A DNA stretch of 35,356 bases from Pseudomonadota bacterium (lineage in GTDB: Bacteria > Pseudomonadota > Gammaproteobacteria > Xanthomonadales > Xanthomonadaceae). The notes under the pieces are model-generated. The model did not search any database, was not told where the DNA came from, and worked only from the letters and a program-made list of their open reading frames with translations. The position numbers and the translations under genes are program-made. The stretch lies in the NCBI GenBank assembly GCA_023388355.1, contig JAEWGI010000049.1, positions 1 through 35,356 of the forward strand. The letters are read 5' to 3'. Of the stretch, positions 8,327 through 15,875 are shown piece by piece; positions within the stretch are counted from its first letter, which is position 1, and each line of letters starts with the position of its first letter.

Positions 8327-9085
8327 ATGATCCGCAACATCGCCGCCTACCGTTTCGTCGAGATCGCGGACCCGCCGACGCTGGCCGCCGCGGTGCGCGG
8401 CTGGGCCGATGCGGCCGGGCTGCGCGGCACCGTGCTGGTCGCGCCCGAGGGCATCAACCTGTTCCTGGCCGGTACCGGCGCGGGGATCGAGGACTTCCTG
8501 CACCAGCTGCGCGGCGACGCGCGCCTGGCCGGGATCGAGGTCAGGGACAGCTGGAGCGGGGCGGTCCCGTTCGCCCGGCTCAAGGTCAAGCTCAAGCGCG
8601 AGATCATCAGCTTCCGCCGCGACGACGCATCGCCGCTGCGCGGGCGCGCGCCCGCCGTGTCGCCCGCCGCCCTGGCGCGCTGGCTTGCGCAGGGGCATGA
8701 CGACGGCGGGCGGCGCGTGGTGATGCTCGACACGCGCAACCGCGAGGAAACCGCGCACGGCGCCTTCGCCGGAGCGCTGATCCTGCCGATCGACAACTTC
8801 ACCGACCTGCCGGCGGCGCTGGAACCGCATCGCGAGGCGCTGGCCGACGCCACCGTGGTCGGCTACTGCACCGGCGGCATCCGCTGCGAAAAGGCCGCGC
8901 TGTGGATGCGCGCCAGCGGCCTGGACAACGCGTTGCAGCTCGACGGCGGCATCCTCGGCTGGTTCGAGGCGAACGGCGGCGCGGCCTACGACGGCCGCTG
9001 CTTCGTGTTCGACGAACGGGTGGCGCTGGATTCCTCGCTGCGTCCGCTGGTCGACAACGACGCCGCACAGGCGCAGGCCGCATGA
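8327..9085 (+). CDS. trhO: tRNA uridine(34) hydroxylase, rhodanese family
   Basis: This 252-residue protein matches TrhO (YceA), which makes 5-hydroxyuridine at wobble position 34 of certain tRNAs in an oxygen-dependent reaction. An N-terminal acylphosphatase-like domain (about 1-95) contains GLRGTVLVAPEGINLFLAG and VKLKREIISF. The rhodanese domain (about 105-240) holds VVMLDTRNREE and the active loop VVGYCTGGIRCEKAA with Cys181 as the rhodanese-position cysteine and Cys187 close by. E. coli YceA is about 350 residues; the shorter form without the long C-terminal extension is common. ATG 8327 is set by the -10 spaced 6 nt upstream. Its stop overlaps the next ATG (ATGA), so a small membrane protein is coupled to it. 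Confidence 0.93.
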   Translation: MIRNIAAYRFVEIADPPTLAAAVRGWADAAGLRGTVLVAPEGINLFLAGTGAGIEDFLHQLRGDARLAGIEVRDSWSGAVPFARLKVKLKREIISFRRDDASPLRGRAPAVSPAALARWLAQGHDDGGRRVVMLDTRNREETAHGAFAGALILPIDNFTDLPAALEPHREALADATVVGYCTGGIRCEKAALWMRASGLDNALQLDGGILGWFEANGGAAYDGRCFVFDERVALDSSLRPLVDNDAAQAQAA

Positions 9086-9498
9086 GTTGGGTCGGCCTGG
9101 TCCTGCTGCTCGTCGGCGCCTATCTGGCCTACAAGCTGGTCGGTGCGCTGCTGAAGCTGCTGATGTTCGCGTTGGCGCTGGTGGGCGCGTACTGGTTCCT
9201 GGCCCCGCACCTGGGCTGGCCGTCGGTATCGGACCTGTTCTACGTGCTGGGCCCGGATTTCGGCGGACGCAGGATCGAGGAGGTGATCGCCCCCTCCAAC
9301 CTGGCCAGCGAAGCGGCCGGGCGCGTGACCGACCATGTGGTGGATGGCGTGATCGACCGCATCCTGCCGCCACCGCCGGAGCCGTCGCCCGAGCCATGGC
9401 CGCAGCCCGTGCCGGAGGTGGAGCCGCTGCCCGAACCGGCGTCGGAGGTGCCGCCCGGCGGGCCATCGCAGGCGGATGGGGAAACCCCGGTTCCCTAG
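9082..9498 (+). CDS. Small membrane protein with proline-rich tail
   Basis: The 138-residue product has two close hydrophobic segments (about 3-20 and 22-41), a short amphipathic region, and a C-terminal tail (about 95-138) made largely of Pro, Glu, Ser and Val with repeated PEP and EPxPEP units. I do not recognise the family. Such Pro/Glu tails often span periplasm or act as flexible linkers, but this is conjecture. It begins inside the trhO stop codon (ATGA), so it is probably translated from the same mRNA. It ends convergently with the XRE regulator, the two stop codons sharing the tetranucleotide CTAG at 9495-9498. Confidence 0.75.
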   Translation: MSWVGLVLLLVGAYLAYKLVGALLKLLMFALALVGAYWFLAPHLGWPSVSDLFYVLGPDFGGRRIEEVIAPSNLASEAAGRVTDHVVDGVIDRILPPPPEPSPEPWPQPVPEVEPLPEPASEVPPGGPSQADGETPVP

Positions 9499-10310
9499 GC
9501 CGCAGGATCGTCCGGAAAGGCGGCAGCGGCCGCGCGCAGCAGTTCGCCGGTGGCGGCGTCGGCGGGGAAGAACGATTCGATCGCCAGCTCCGACAGCGTG
9601 ACCTCCACCGGCGTGCCGAAGACGGTGGTGGTGCTCAGGAACGACAGCTCGCCCCGCGCAGTGCGGATGCGCAGAGGCACCACAACCGAGCCCGGCTCCG
9701 GCGCGTGACCGTCCGCAGGCGCCGGATAGGCGGCCAGTTCGTCCCGCAGTGCCTGCAGGGCGGCATCGCCGGTGGCATCGATCTGCTGGCCCAGCCGGTG
9801 CAGCAGGTGCGCCCGCCACTGGCCGAGATTGGCGATGCGCGGCGCCACGCCGCCGGGGTGCAGGCTCAGGCGCAGCACGTTGACCGGGGGCGCGAGCAGC
9901 TCCGGCGCCACGCCCTCGAGCAGCGGCGCCAGCGCGCGGTTGGCCGCCTGCATGTGCCAGTGCCGGTCCACGGCCAGCGCGGGGTAGGGCTCGTGCCCGC
10001 GCAGCACCAGCCCGATCGCCTGGCGCGCCTGCGCCAGCGATGGATCGTCGATGTGGCGCTCGCCGTACACCGGCGCGTAGCCGGCGGCGATGAACAGGGC
10101 GTTGCGCTCGCGCAGCGGCACCTCGAGCCGGTCGGACAGCCGCAGCAGCATCGCCCGGCTGGGGACCGAGCGGCCGGTTTCGACGAAGCTCAGGTGGCGC
10201 GGGGAAATGTCGGCCCGGCCGGCGAGGTCGAGCTGCGAGAGCCGGCGACGCTGGCGCCAGTCGCGCAGCTGGTCGCCGACGTTGCGCATGGAGGCGTGGT
10301 TGGTGTGCAT
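9495..10310 (-). CDS. XRE-family regulator with MmyB-like ligand domain
   Basis: This DNA-binding regulator of 271 residues has an N-terminal Cro/C1-type helix-turn-helix (about 9-70; LRDWRQRRRLSQLDLAG, then ISPRHLSFVETGRSVPS) and a C-terminal region of about 180 residues typical of MmyB-like regulators, proposed to bind a hydrophobic ligand. Characteristic bits are HWHMQAANRALAPLLEG, NVLRLSLHPGG and LSFLSTTTVFGTPVEVTLSEL. I choose ATG 10310 because TATCGT lies 7 nt before it, implying a nearly leaderless mRNA; a GTG at 10319 adds three residues. It faces a small membrane protein gene across a 112-bp gap containing a perfect palindrome, which is the likely operator for autoregulation and control of that gene. 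Confidence 0.9.
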   Translation of the reverse strand: MHTNHASMRNVGDQLRDWRQRRRLSQLDLAGRADISPRHLSFVETGRSVPSRAMLLRLSDRLEVPLRERNALFIAAGYAPVYGERHIDDPSLAQARQAIGLVLRGHEPYPALAVDRHWHMQAANRALAPLLEGVAPELLAPPVNVLRLSLHPGGVAPRIANLGQWRAHLLHRLGQQIDATGDAALQALRDELAAYPAPADGHAPEPGSVVVPLRIRTARGELSFLSTTTVFGTPVEVTLSELAIESFFPADAATGELLRAAAAAFPDDPAA

Positions 10311-10317
10311 GCCCGTC

Positions 10318-10323
10318 ACGATA
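10318..10323 (-). promoter_or_regulatory. Candidate -10 of the XRE regulator
   Basis: On the minus strand TATCGT occupies 10323-10318, 7 nt before the ATG. Its expected -35 position (about 10341-10346) abuts the palindrome at 10345-10363, so a bound regulator would block it. Confidence 0.4.
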
Positions 10324-10344
10324 GCGGCTCCTCGCCGCCGGCGT

Positions 10345-10363
10345 GATTACCTCGCGGGTAATC
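10345..10363. promoter_or_regulatory. 19-bp palindromic operator candidate
   Basis: GATTACC and GGTAATC are perfect 7-bp inverted arms around TCGCG. It is the most AT-containing symmetric site in this GC-rich region and lies midway between the divergent XRE regulator and the membrane protein gene. Symmetry and spacing suit a dimeric Cro/C1-type regulator. Confidence 0.6.
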
Positions 10364-10422
10364 GCCCGGCTCGTGGCGCGGCCGCAGCATTGGCGCCGTC
10401 CCTTCACTCCGAGGAAAACGCC

Positions 10423-10833
10423 ATGAACCTGCGTGAGCTCCCCGCCCACCCCCGCTTCCTTCCGCGCGTGCTGCTGGTCGACGCGATCGCGACCGGCGCC
10501 ACCGCCGTGCTGCTGGTGGCCGCGGCCGACGTGCTGGCGCCACTGCTGCAGCTGCCCGCTGGACTGCTGCGAGGGGCCGGTGCGGCGCTGCTGCCTTTCG
10601 TCGCCCTGGTCTATGGCCTGTCGAGGCAGGCGGTGCCGTCGCGGGGCGCGGTGGCGGTCGTGGTCGCAATCAACATCGCCTGGGTTGCGGCCAGCGCCTG
10701 GGTCGCCTTCGGCGGCATGTGGCAGCCCGGCCCGGCGGGCATCGGCTTCGTGCTGGCGCAGGCATGCGCGGTGCTGGTGTTCGCCGACCTGGGCTGGTTC
10801 GGGCTGCGCGCCAGGCGCGTCGCGCCGGCCTGA
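10423..10833 (+). CDS. Small four-helix membrane protein, partner of XRE regulator
   Basis: The 136-residue product has four hydrophobic helices (about 17-38, 43-63, 71-93, 102-124), short loops and a basic C-terminus. The opening PRFLPRVLLVDAIATGATAV and the pattern of conserved Gly and Ala resemble uncharacterised small membrane proteins often found next to helix-turn-helix genes in proteobacteria. I cannot give a substrate or activity. ATG 10423 is preceded by GAGGAAAA at about 4-8 nt. It is divergent from the MmyB-type regulator with a palindrome between them, so it is the likely regulatory target. Its end converges on the glutamine amidotransferase 28 bp away. Confidence 0.82.
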   Translation: MNLRELPAHPRFLPRVLLVDAIATGATAVLLVAAADVLAPLLQLPAGLLRGAGAALLPFVALVYGLSRQAVPSRGAVAVVVAINIAWVAASAWVAFGGMWQPGPAGIGFVLAQACAVLVFADLGWFGLRARRVAPA

Positions 10834-10861
10834 ACCGATTGCCCGGCGCGGGTTGGGTCCT

Positions 10862-11617
10862 TCAGACGAACTCGCGCGAGGGCAGGGCGATGCGCCGCTG
10901 CGGGCGGCCGACCAGGTCGAGGAAGTTGCCGAACACCGCGTCGGCGCCGGCCTGCATCGCGGCGATGTGCTCGCGGGTGTGGGCGCGGATCGCGACTTCG
11001 TCGTGCAGGCCCTCGCGCCGTTCAAGCTCGGCGCGGTAGCCCGGGGTGGCCAGCCAGCGCTCGATCAGCGGTTCGTCCATCTCCAGGTGGAACTGGAAGC
11101 CATAGGCCTTCTCGCCCCAGCGGAAGGCCTGCTGCTCGCAGGTCTCGCTGCGCGCCAGGTGCACGGCGCTGCGCGGGATCTCGAAGTGCCGGCCGTGCCA
11201 CTGGAACACCGGCGCTTCGTCGCCCAGCGGCGCGAGTACCTTGTCATTGCGGCCGGCGTCGGTGGCGCGCAGCCGGTACCAGCCGATTTCCGGCACCTGC
11301 TGCCGCTTTACCGGTGCGCCCAGCGCGTGCGCCAGCAGCTGGGCGCCCAGGCAGATGCCGAGCACCGGCTTGCCCTGGCCGAGCATCCGCTCGATCGCGC
11401 GCAGCTCGGTGCGCAGGTGCGGGCGTGCGGCCTGGTCCTCGACGTTCATCGGCCCGCCGAGCACGACCAGGCCGCGATAGCGGTCGACGTCGGGCTCGGC
11501 TTCGGGATCGCGCTCGAAGTTGACGAAGCGGATGCGGTGGCCGCGCTGCCGGATCAGCGGATCGAGCGTGCCCAGCGGCTCGGCGGCGACGTGCTGGAAG
11601 ACGAGGATGCGGGACAT
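10862..11617 (-). CDS. Class I glutamine amidotransferase (GMP synthase-like)
   Basis: This stand-alone GATase1 domain of 251 residues shows the full triad: Cys89 in PVLGICLGAQLLAHALG, His177 and Glu179 in GFQFHLEMD. The oxyanion strand is VVLGGPMNVED. Stand-alone proteins of this group include gamma-glutamyl peptide or polyamine hydrolases and YfeJ-like proteins of unknown substrate; no synthase domain is attached, so it is not GuaA. The ATG is placed by TAGAAT exactly 6 nt upstream, with no ribosome site, indicating a leaderless mRNA. It is convergent with the small membrane protein gene. A nine-C homopolymer lies about 55-62 bp upstream of the start. Confidence 0.9.
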   Translation of the reverse strand: MSRILVFQHVAAEPLGTLDPLIRQRGHRIRFVNFERDPEAEPDVDRYRGLVVLGGPMNVEDQAARPHLRTELRAIERMLGQGKPVLGICLGAQLLAHALGAPVKRQQVPEIGWYRLRATDAGRNDKVLAPLGDEAPVFQWHGRHFEIPRSAVHLARSETCEQQAFRWGEKAYGFQFHLEMDEPLIERWLATPGYRAELERREGLHDEVAIRAHTREHIAAMQAGADAVFGNFLDLVGRPQRRIALPSREFV

Positions 11618-11629
11618 GCGCCGATTCTA
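11618..11629 (-). promoter_or_regulatory. Putative leaderless promoter of the glutamine amidotransferase
   Basis: On the minus strand TAGAAT (11629-11624) ends exactly 6 nt before the ATG. A weak -35 (GTCACA, 4 of 6 matches) lies 18 nt upstream. Confidence 0.6.
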
Positions 11630-11710
11630 GAAAGGATTGCGGCTGCGTGTGACGATGGTTGCGGGTGTTACCCCCCCCCGGTCGGCTGGCGTCGCGATCC
11701 CTCGCGAGCT

Positions 11711-11912
11711 GCGCGCCCCCATTCCCGCCTTCTACCCCGGTAGACACGTAGCCCCGCCAGCGGGGAAGCGGCGCAGGTCGGCAACGGGTTGCGGCCGGGG
11801 CTGGGCACGTCGCCCCGCGAGCCGGGACGCGGCAGGGCCAAGGCCAGGACCGGGAGCGGCGCCTGCCCCTGGCTCCTCCCTCCGCGCAGCGGGGGAGGTC
11901 GGGAGGGGGGGC
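11711..11912. repeat. Degenerate copy of GC-rich inverted repeat
   Basis: The left end (GCGCGCCCCCATTCCCGCCT, from 11711) resembles the repeat ends at 25460 and 34701. The right end, near 11874-11912, has CTCCCTCCGC then GCGGGGGAGG and GGGAGGGGGG. Arms are imperfect and the middle is unrelated, so the boundaries are approximate. Confidence 0.45.
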
Positions 11913-11928
11913 GGATCGGGTCGCAGCG

Positions 11929-13845
11929 TCAGCTTCGGTGGCGCGGTCCGGGCGGCTTGCCGCGCGGACCGGGCTTGCCACGCGGCCCTGGCTTGCCTCC
12001 GGGGCGCGGACCCGGGCGCCCGCGCGGTGGGCCGCGGCCGTCCTCGTCGGCGCGGCGCATGCGCAGCTGCTGGCCGGACACCCAGACCTTCTTGAGGTGC
12101 TCGAGCACTTCGCGCGGCATGCCCTCGGGCAGGTCGATCAGGCTGTGGTCGTCGCGGATGTCGATGCGGCCGATGTAGCGGCTCTCCAGGTCGGCCTCGT
12201 TGGCGATGGCGCCAACGATGTTGCCCGGCTGCACGCCGTGCACGTGGCCGACCTCGATGCGGAAGGTCTCCATCGCGAAGTCGTGCCCGGGCGCATCCCG
12301 CTCGGCCCGCGCCGGGCGTTCGCGACGCGGCGCGGCGGCAGGCGCGGCGTCCGCATCGTCCTCGAACAGGGCCTCGCCGGCGTTGCGCGGCGGCACGCGC
12401 GGGGCGCGCGGCGTGGAGAAGGGGGAAGCGCCTGCGGGGCCGGCCTGCGCGGTCGCCTCGCGCCGCGCCATCCGCTCGCGCGGGCCGCGGCCTTCGTCGC
12501 GATCCTTGCGCGCCGGCGGTGCCGCGATCAGCAGCGGCGCATCGCCCTGCACGGCGCGCGCCAGCGCGGCGGCGATCTCGGCGGCGGGCACGTTGTGTTC
12601 GCGCTCGTAGCGTTCGACCAGGTCGCGGTACAGCGCCAGGTCGGGGCTTTCCAGCGCCGCGGTGATGCGGTCCATGAACTTGCCCACGCGGCGCTCGTTC
12701 ACCGTCTCCACGCTCGGCAGCTGCATCGGCTCGATCTTCTGCCGCGTCGCGCGCTCGATCGCCCCCAGCATCCCGCGCTCGCGCGGGGCGGCGAACAGGA
12801 TCGCCTCGCCGCTGCGCCCGGCGCGGCCGGTGCGGCCGATCCGGTGCACGTAGCTCTCGGTGTCGTAGGGGATGTCGTAGTTCAGCACATGGCTGATGCG
12901 CTCCACGTCCAGCCCGCGCGCGGCCACGTCGGTGGCCACCAGGATGTCGATGCGACCGTCCTTGAGCGACTGGATGGTCTTCTCGCGCTGCTTCTGGTCG
13001 AGGTCGCCGTTGATCGCGGCGGCGGCGAAACCGCGCGCGGCCAGCCGGTCGGCCAGTTCCTGGGTGCCGAGCTTGGTGCGCGCGAAGATGATCATCGCGT
13101 CGAAGGGCTCGGCCTCGAGGATGCGGGTGAGCGCGTCGAGCTTGTTGGTGCCGCTGACCATCCACACCCGCTGGCGGATGTTGGCCGCGGTGGTCGTCTG
13201 CGATTTGATCGCGATTTCGACCGGATCCTTCAGGTAGGTCTGGGCGATGCGCTTGATCTGCGACGGCATGGTGGCCGAGAACAGCGCCACCTGGCGCGTT
13301 TCCGGGGTCTTCTTCAGCACCGCCTCGACGTCGTCGATGAAGCCCATGCGCAGCATCTCGTCGGCCTCGTCGAGCACCAGGGTGCGCAGCTGCGACAGGT
13401 CCAGGGTGCCGCGGTCGAGATGGTCGATCACGCGTCCGGGCGTGCCCACCACCACCTGCACGCCGCGCTTGAGCGCCGCCAGCTGCGGGCCATAGCCCTG
13501 GCCGCCGTAGATCGGCAGCACCTGGAAGCCCGGCAGGTGGGTGGCGTATTTCTGGAAGGCCTCGGCCACCTGGATGGCCAGCTCGCGCGTGGGCGCCAGC
13601 ACCAGCACCTGCGGCTTGCGCGCGGCCGGGTCGAGCCGCGCCAGCGCGGGCAGGGCGAAGGCGGCGGTCTTGCCGGTGCCGGTCTGGGCCTGGCCCAGCA
13701 CGTCGCGTCCGGCGAGCAGCGGCGGGATGGTCGCGGCCTGGATCGGCGAGGGCGATTCGTAGCCCACGTCCTGCAGCGCCCGCAACAGGGGCGGCGGCAG
13801 CGCGAAATCGGTGAAGTTCACGGGCGTGGGGGCGTCGGCGCTCAT
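11929..13845 (-). CDS. deaD: DEAD-box ATP-dependent RNA helicase (DeaD/CsdA-like)
   Basis: This 638-residue RNA helicase would unwind structured RNA in ribosome assembly or mRNA decay, often at low temperature. The motifs are in order: Q motif (YESPSPIQAATIP, 29-41), AQTGTGKT (53-60), PTRELA, GTPGR, DEAD (159-162), SAT (190-192), then ARTKLGTQELADRL, ATDVAARGLD and HRIGRTGRAGR in the second RecA domain. The C-terminal part carries a DbpA-type RNA-binding fold (METFRIEVGHVHGVQPGNIV) and ends in a basic Pro/Gly tail built of PGPRGK repeats. The start MSADAP at 13845 fits family lengths; an in-frame ATG at 13887 would add 14 residues but lies close to a likely -10. The gene is divergent from selO. 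Confidence 0.93.
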   Translation of the reverse strand: MSADAPTPVNFTDFALPPPLLRALQDVGYESPSPIQAATIPPLLAGRDVLGQAQTGTGKTAAFALPALARLDPAARKPQVLVLAPTRELAIQVAEAFQKYATHLPGFQVLPIYGGQGYGPQLAALKRGVQVVVGTPGRVIDHLDRGTLDLSQLRTLVLDEADEMLRMGFIDDVEAVLKKTPETRQVALFSATMPSQIKRIAQTYLKDPVEIAIKSQTTTAANIRQRVWMVSGTNKLDALTRILEAEPFDAMIIFARTKLGTQELADRLAARGFAAAAINGDLDQKQREKTIQSLKDGRIDILVATDVAARGLDVERISHVLNYDIPYDTESYVHRIGRTGRAGRSGEAILFAAPRERGMLGAIERATRQKIEPMQLPSVETVNERRVGKFMDRITAALESPDLALYRDLVERYEREHNVPAAEIAAALARAVQGDAPLLIAAPPARKDRDEGRGPRERMARREATAQAGPAGASPFSTPRAPRVPPRNAGEALFEDDADAAPAAAPRRERPARAERDAPGHDFAMETFRIEVGHVHGVQPGNIVGAIANEADLESRYIGRIDIRDDHSLIDLPEGMPREVLEHLKKVWVSGQQLRMRRADEDGRGPPRGRPGPRPGGKPGPRGKPGPRGKPPGPRHRS

Positions 13846-13885
13846 GCGGTTCCGGGCAGCGCCGGGCTCCTGAAAAAACGGGCGC

Positions 13886-13897
13886 ATAGTGTACGCG
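13886..13897 (-). promoter_or_regulatory. Candidate -10 of the helicase gene
   Basis: On the minus strand, TACACT followed by ATG reads across about 13893-13885, some 40 nt before the chosen start. It would place the alternative ATG at 13887 inside or at the promoter. CAGGAG lies further down, about 24 nt before the chosen start, too far for a standard ribosome site. Confidence 0.3.
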
Positions 13898-13942
13898 TCG
13901 CCCGGTGGTGGCGCCGTCGCGGCCGCGCGACGGCGGGCGGAT

Positions 13943-13948
13943 TACGAT
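13943..13948 (+). promoter_or_regulatory. Candidate -10 of selO (TACGAT)
   Basis: TACGAT lies in the gap between the divergent helicase and selO genes and would give a selO leader of roughly 115 nt. No clear -35 is visible. Confidence 0.35.
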
Positions 13949-14071
13949 GGGACGCCCGTATTCCACCGCTCCCGGACCCCGATGGCCCCGTCCCCGTCAC
14001 CGTCCCGCGCCGCGTTTCGCGCCGATCCACGCCGATGCACTGCCCGCACCGGCGTGCGCCGCGACTGACCG

Positions 14072-15670
14072 ATGCGCCTGCGCTTCGACAACACCCTGCT
14101 GCGCGAGCTTCCCGGCGATCCGGAATCGGGGCCGCGCCTGCGCCAGGTCGATGCGGTCTGGTCGCGGGTGCCGCCCACGCCGGTGGCCGCGCCGGTGCTG
14201 CTGGCGCATTCGCGCGAGGTGGCCGGATCGCTGGGGCTGTCGGCGGAGGATGTGGACGATCCCGGTTTCGCCGCGGTGTTCGGCGGCAACGCGCTGCTGC
14301 CCGGGATGGACCCGTTCGCCACCAACTATGGCGGGCACCAGTTCGGACACTGGGCCGGGCAGCTTGGCGACGGGCGCGCGATCACCCTGGGAGAAGCGGT
14401 CTGTGCGCAGGGCGCGCGCCTGGAGCTGCAGCTCAAGGGCGCCGGCCCGACGCCGTATTCGCGCAGCGCCGACGGCCGCGCGGTGCTGCGCTCGTCGGTG
14501 CGCGAATTCCTCTGCAGCGAGGCGATGCACCACCTGGGCATTCCCACCACGCGCGCGCTGTCGCTGGTTGGAACCGGCGAAGCGGTGGTGCGCGACATGT
14601 TCTACGACGGCAATCCCCAGGCCGAGCCGGGCGCAATCGTGTGCAGGGTCGCACCCTCGTTCCTGCGCTTCGGCCATTTCCAGCTGCCGGCTGCGCGCGG
14701 CGACGCCGGCCTGCTGCGCCAGCTGGCCGATTTCTGCATCTGGCGCGACTTCCCGCACCTGCTGGACGCCCCGCCGGGCGCGCCGCTCGATGCGCTGCGC
14801 CAGCGCGGCGCGTTCACCCCCGCGCGCTATGGCGCCTGGTTCACCGAAGTCTGCGAGCGCACCGCGCGGCTGGTGGCAGGCTGGATGCGGGTGGGCTTCG
14901 TGCACGGCGTGCTCAACACCGACAACATGTCGATCCTCGGGCTGACGATCGACTACGGCCCCTACGGCTGGATCGACGACTACGATCCGGACTGGACCCC
15001 CAACACCACCGACGCCCAGGGCCGGCGCTACCGGTTCGGCTGGCAGCCGCGGGTGGCGCACTGGAACCTTGCCCAGCTGGCTTCGGCGCTGGCGCCGCTG
15101 TTCGATGATGTCGAGGTGCTGCAGGCCGGCCTGGACCGCTATGCCGAAGCCTACGCGGAGGCCGCGCGCGACATGGCCGCGCACAAGCTCGGCCTGGCGG
15201 CCTGCGAAGAGGGCGACGAGGAGTTGCTGCAGCGCCTGCTGGCGCTGATGCAGGCCGCGCAGATGGACATGACCCTGGCGTTCCGCGCGCTGGCCGACAT
15301 GGATGCGGCCAGTCCGGCCGTGGGCGCGTGGGACGGGGCGTTCTACGATCCGGGTCCGGCCGCGGAACATCTGCCGGCGCTGCAGGCCTGGCTGGACGAG
15401 TGGTCGCAGCGCGTCGCCCGCGATCCGCTCCACGGCGCAGGGCGCCAGGCGCGGATGCGGGCGGCCAATCCCCGCTACGTGCTGCGCAATTACCTGGCCC
15501 AGCAGGCGATCGACGCCGCGGAGGCGGGCGATCCCGGCGCGATCCACGAGCTGCTCGAGGTCATGCGCCGGCCCTGCGACGACCAGCCCGGCCGCGAGGC
15601 CTACGCCGCCCGGCGCCCCGAGTGGGCCAGGACGCGCGCCGGCTGTTCAATGCTGTCCTGCAGCTCCTGA
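14072..15670 (+). CDS. selO: Protein adenylyltransferase SelO (YdiU)
   Basis: This 532-residue pseudokinase transfers AMP from ATP to Ser, Thr or Tyr of target proteins, a role tied to oxidative stress. Family landmarks are [45 protein letters not shown], and the catalytic-loop region [13 protein letters not shown] followed by [10 protein letters not shown]. The C-terminus is CSMLSCSS: Cys530 holds the antepenultimate place filled by selenocysteine in animal SelO, and Cys525 may pair with other cysteines for redox control. An in-frame stop at 14066 fixes the start at 14072. The gene ends just before a strong hairpin shared with the convergent 33-residue gene. Confidence 0.96.
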   Translation: MRLRFDNTLLRELPGDPESGPRLRQVDAVWSRVPPTPVAAPVLLAHSREVAGSLGLSAEDVDDPGFAAVFGGNALLPGMDPFATNYGGHQFGHWAGQLGDGRAITLGEAVCAQGARLELQLKGAGPTPYSRSADGRAVLRSSVREFLCSEAMHHLGIPTTRALSLVGTGEAVVRDMFYDGNPQAEPGAIVCRVAPSFLRFGHFQLPAARGDAGLLRQLADFCIWRDFPHLLDAPPGAPLDALRQRGAFTPARYGAWFTEVCERTARLVAGWMRVGFVHGVLNTDNMSILGLTIDYGPYGWIDDYDPDWTPNTTDAQGRRYRFGWQPRVAHWNLAQLASALAPLFDDVEVLQAGLDRYAEAYAEAARDMAAHKLGLAACEEGDEELLQRLLALMQAAQMDMTLAFRALADMDAASPAVGAWDGAFYDPGPAAEHLPALQAWLDEWSQRVARDPLHGAGRQARMRAANPRYVLRNYLAQQAIDAAEAGDPGAIHELLEVMRRPCDDQPGREAYAARRPEWARTRAGCSMLSCSS

Positions 15671-15685
15671 GGCGACGGCGGGCAG

Positions 15686-15712
15686 AAAAAAGGCCGGCTA
15701 CTTGCCGGCCTT
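15686..15712 (-). terminator. Rho-independent terminator overlapping a stop codon
   Basis: On the minus strand AAGGCCGGC, loop AAGTA and GCCGGCCTT are followed by a T-run (complement of the A-run 15686-15691). The stem is a perfect 9 bp. The TAG stop of the lysine-rich gene sits in the loop. Read on plus it also has a T-rich 3' side (TTCTTTTCC), so it may serve selO as well. Confidence 0.85.
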
Positions 15713-15799
15713 CTTTTCCTTCTTCGCCGCGCGCTTTTCCTTCAGCGACTTTTCCGGCTTTTTCTTGTCTTCCTTGCGCTTGTCCAGGTTCTTGGCCAT
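15698..15799 (-). CDS. 33-residue lysine-rich basic protein
   Basis: This tiny gene encodes 33 residues starting MAKNLDKRKEDKKKPEKSL and ending AAKKEKKAGK. About 14 of 33 are lysine and there are no aromatic residues or cysteines, so it is very basic and probably unfolded alone or bound to nucleic acid. Support for a real gene: a Shine-Dalgarno stretch (GGGAGAG, 4-6 nt from ATG), a possible -10 (TAAGCT) shortly upstream, and a perfect terminator whose loop contains the stop codon. The codon choice (AAG for Lys, CGC for Arg) suits the host. I do not recognise a family; ribosome- or RNA-associated function would be a guess. It is convergent with selO. Confidence 0.75.
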   Translation of the reverse strand: MAKNLDKRKEDKKKPEKSLKEKRAAKKEKKAGK

Positions 15800-15875
15800 G
15801 GCGCTCTCCCGATGGATGGCGGCGCAAGCTTACTGCGCGCCGCGGCCGGCGGACAGGGGCGGAGCGCCAGGCCGT

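Larger units (their letters stand above)
11618..11928. other. Intergenic region with C9 tract and degenerate repeat
   Basis: No gene is supported. It holds the amidotransferase promoter, a run of nine C (11671-11679), a small hairpin CCCCGC-CA-GCGGGG (11752-11765), and a worn copy of the window's GC-rich inverted repeat. Confidence 0.6.
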
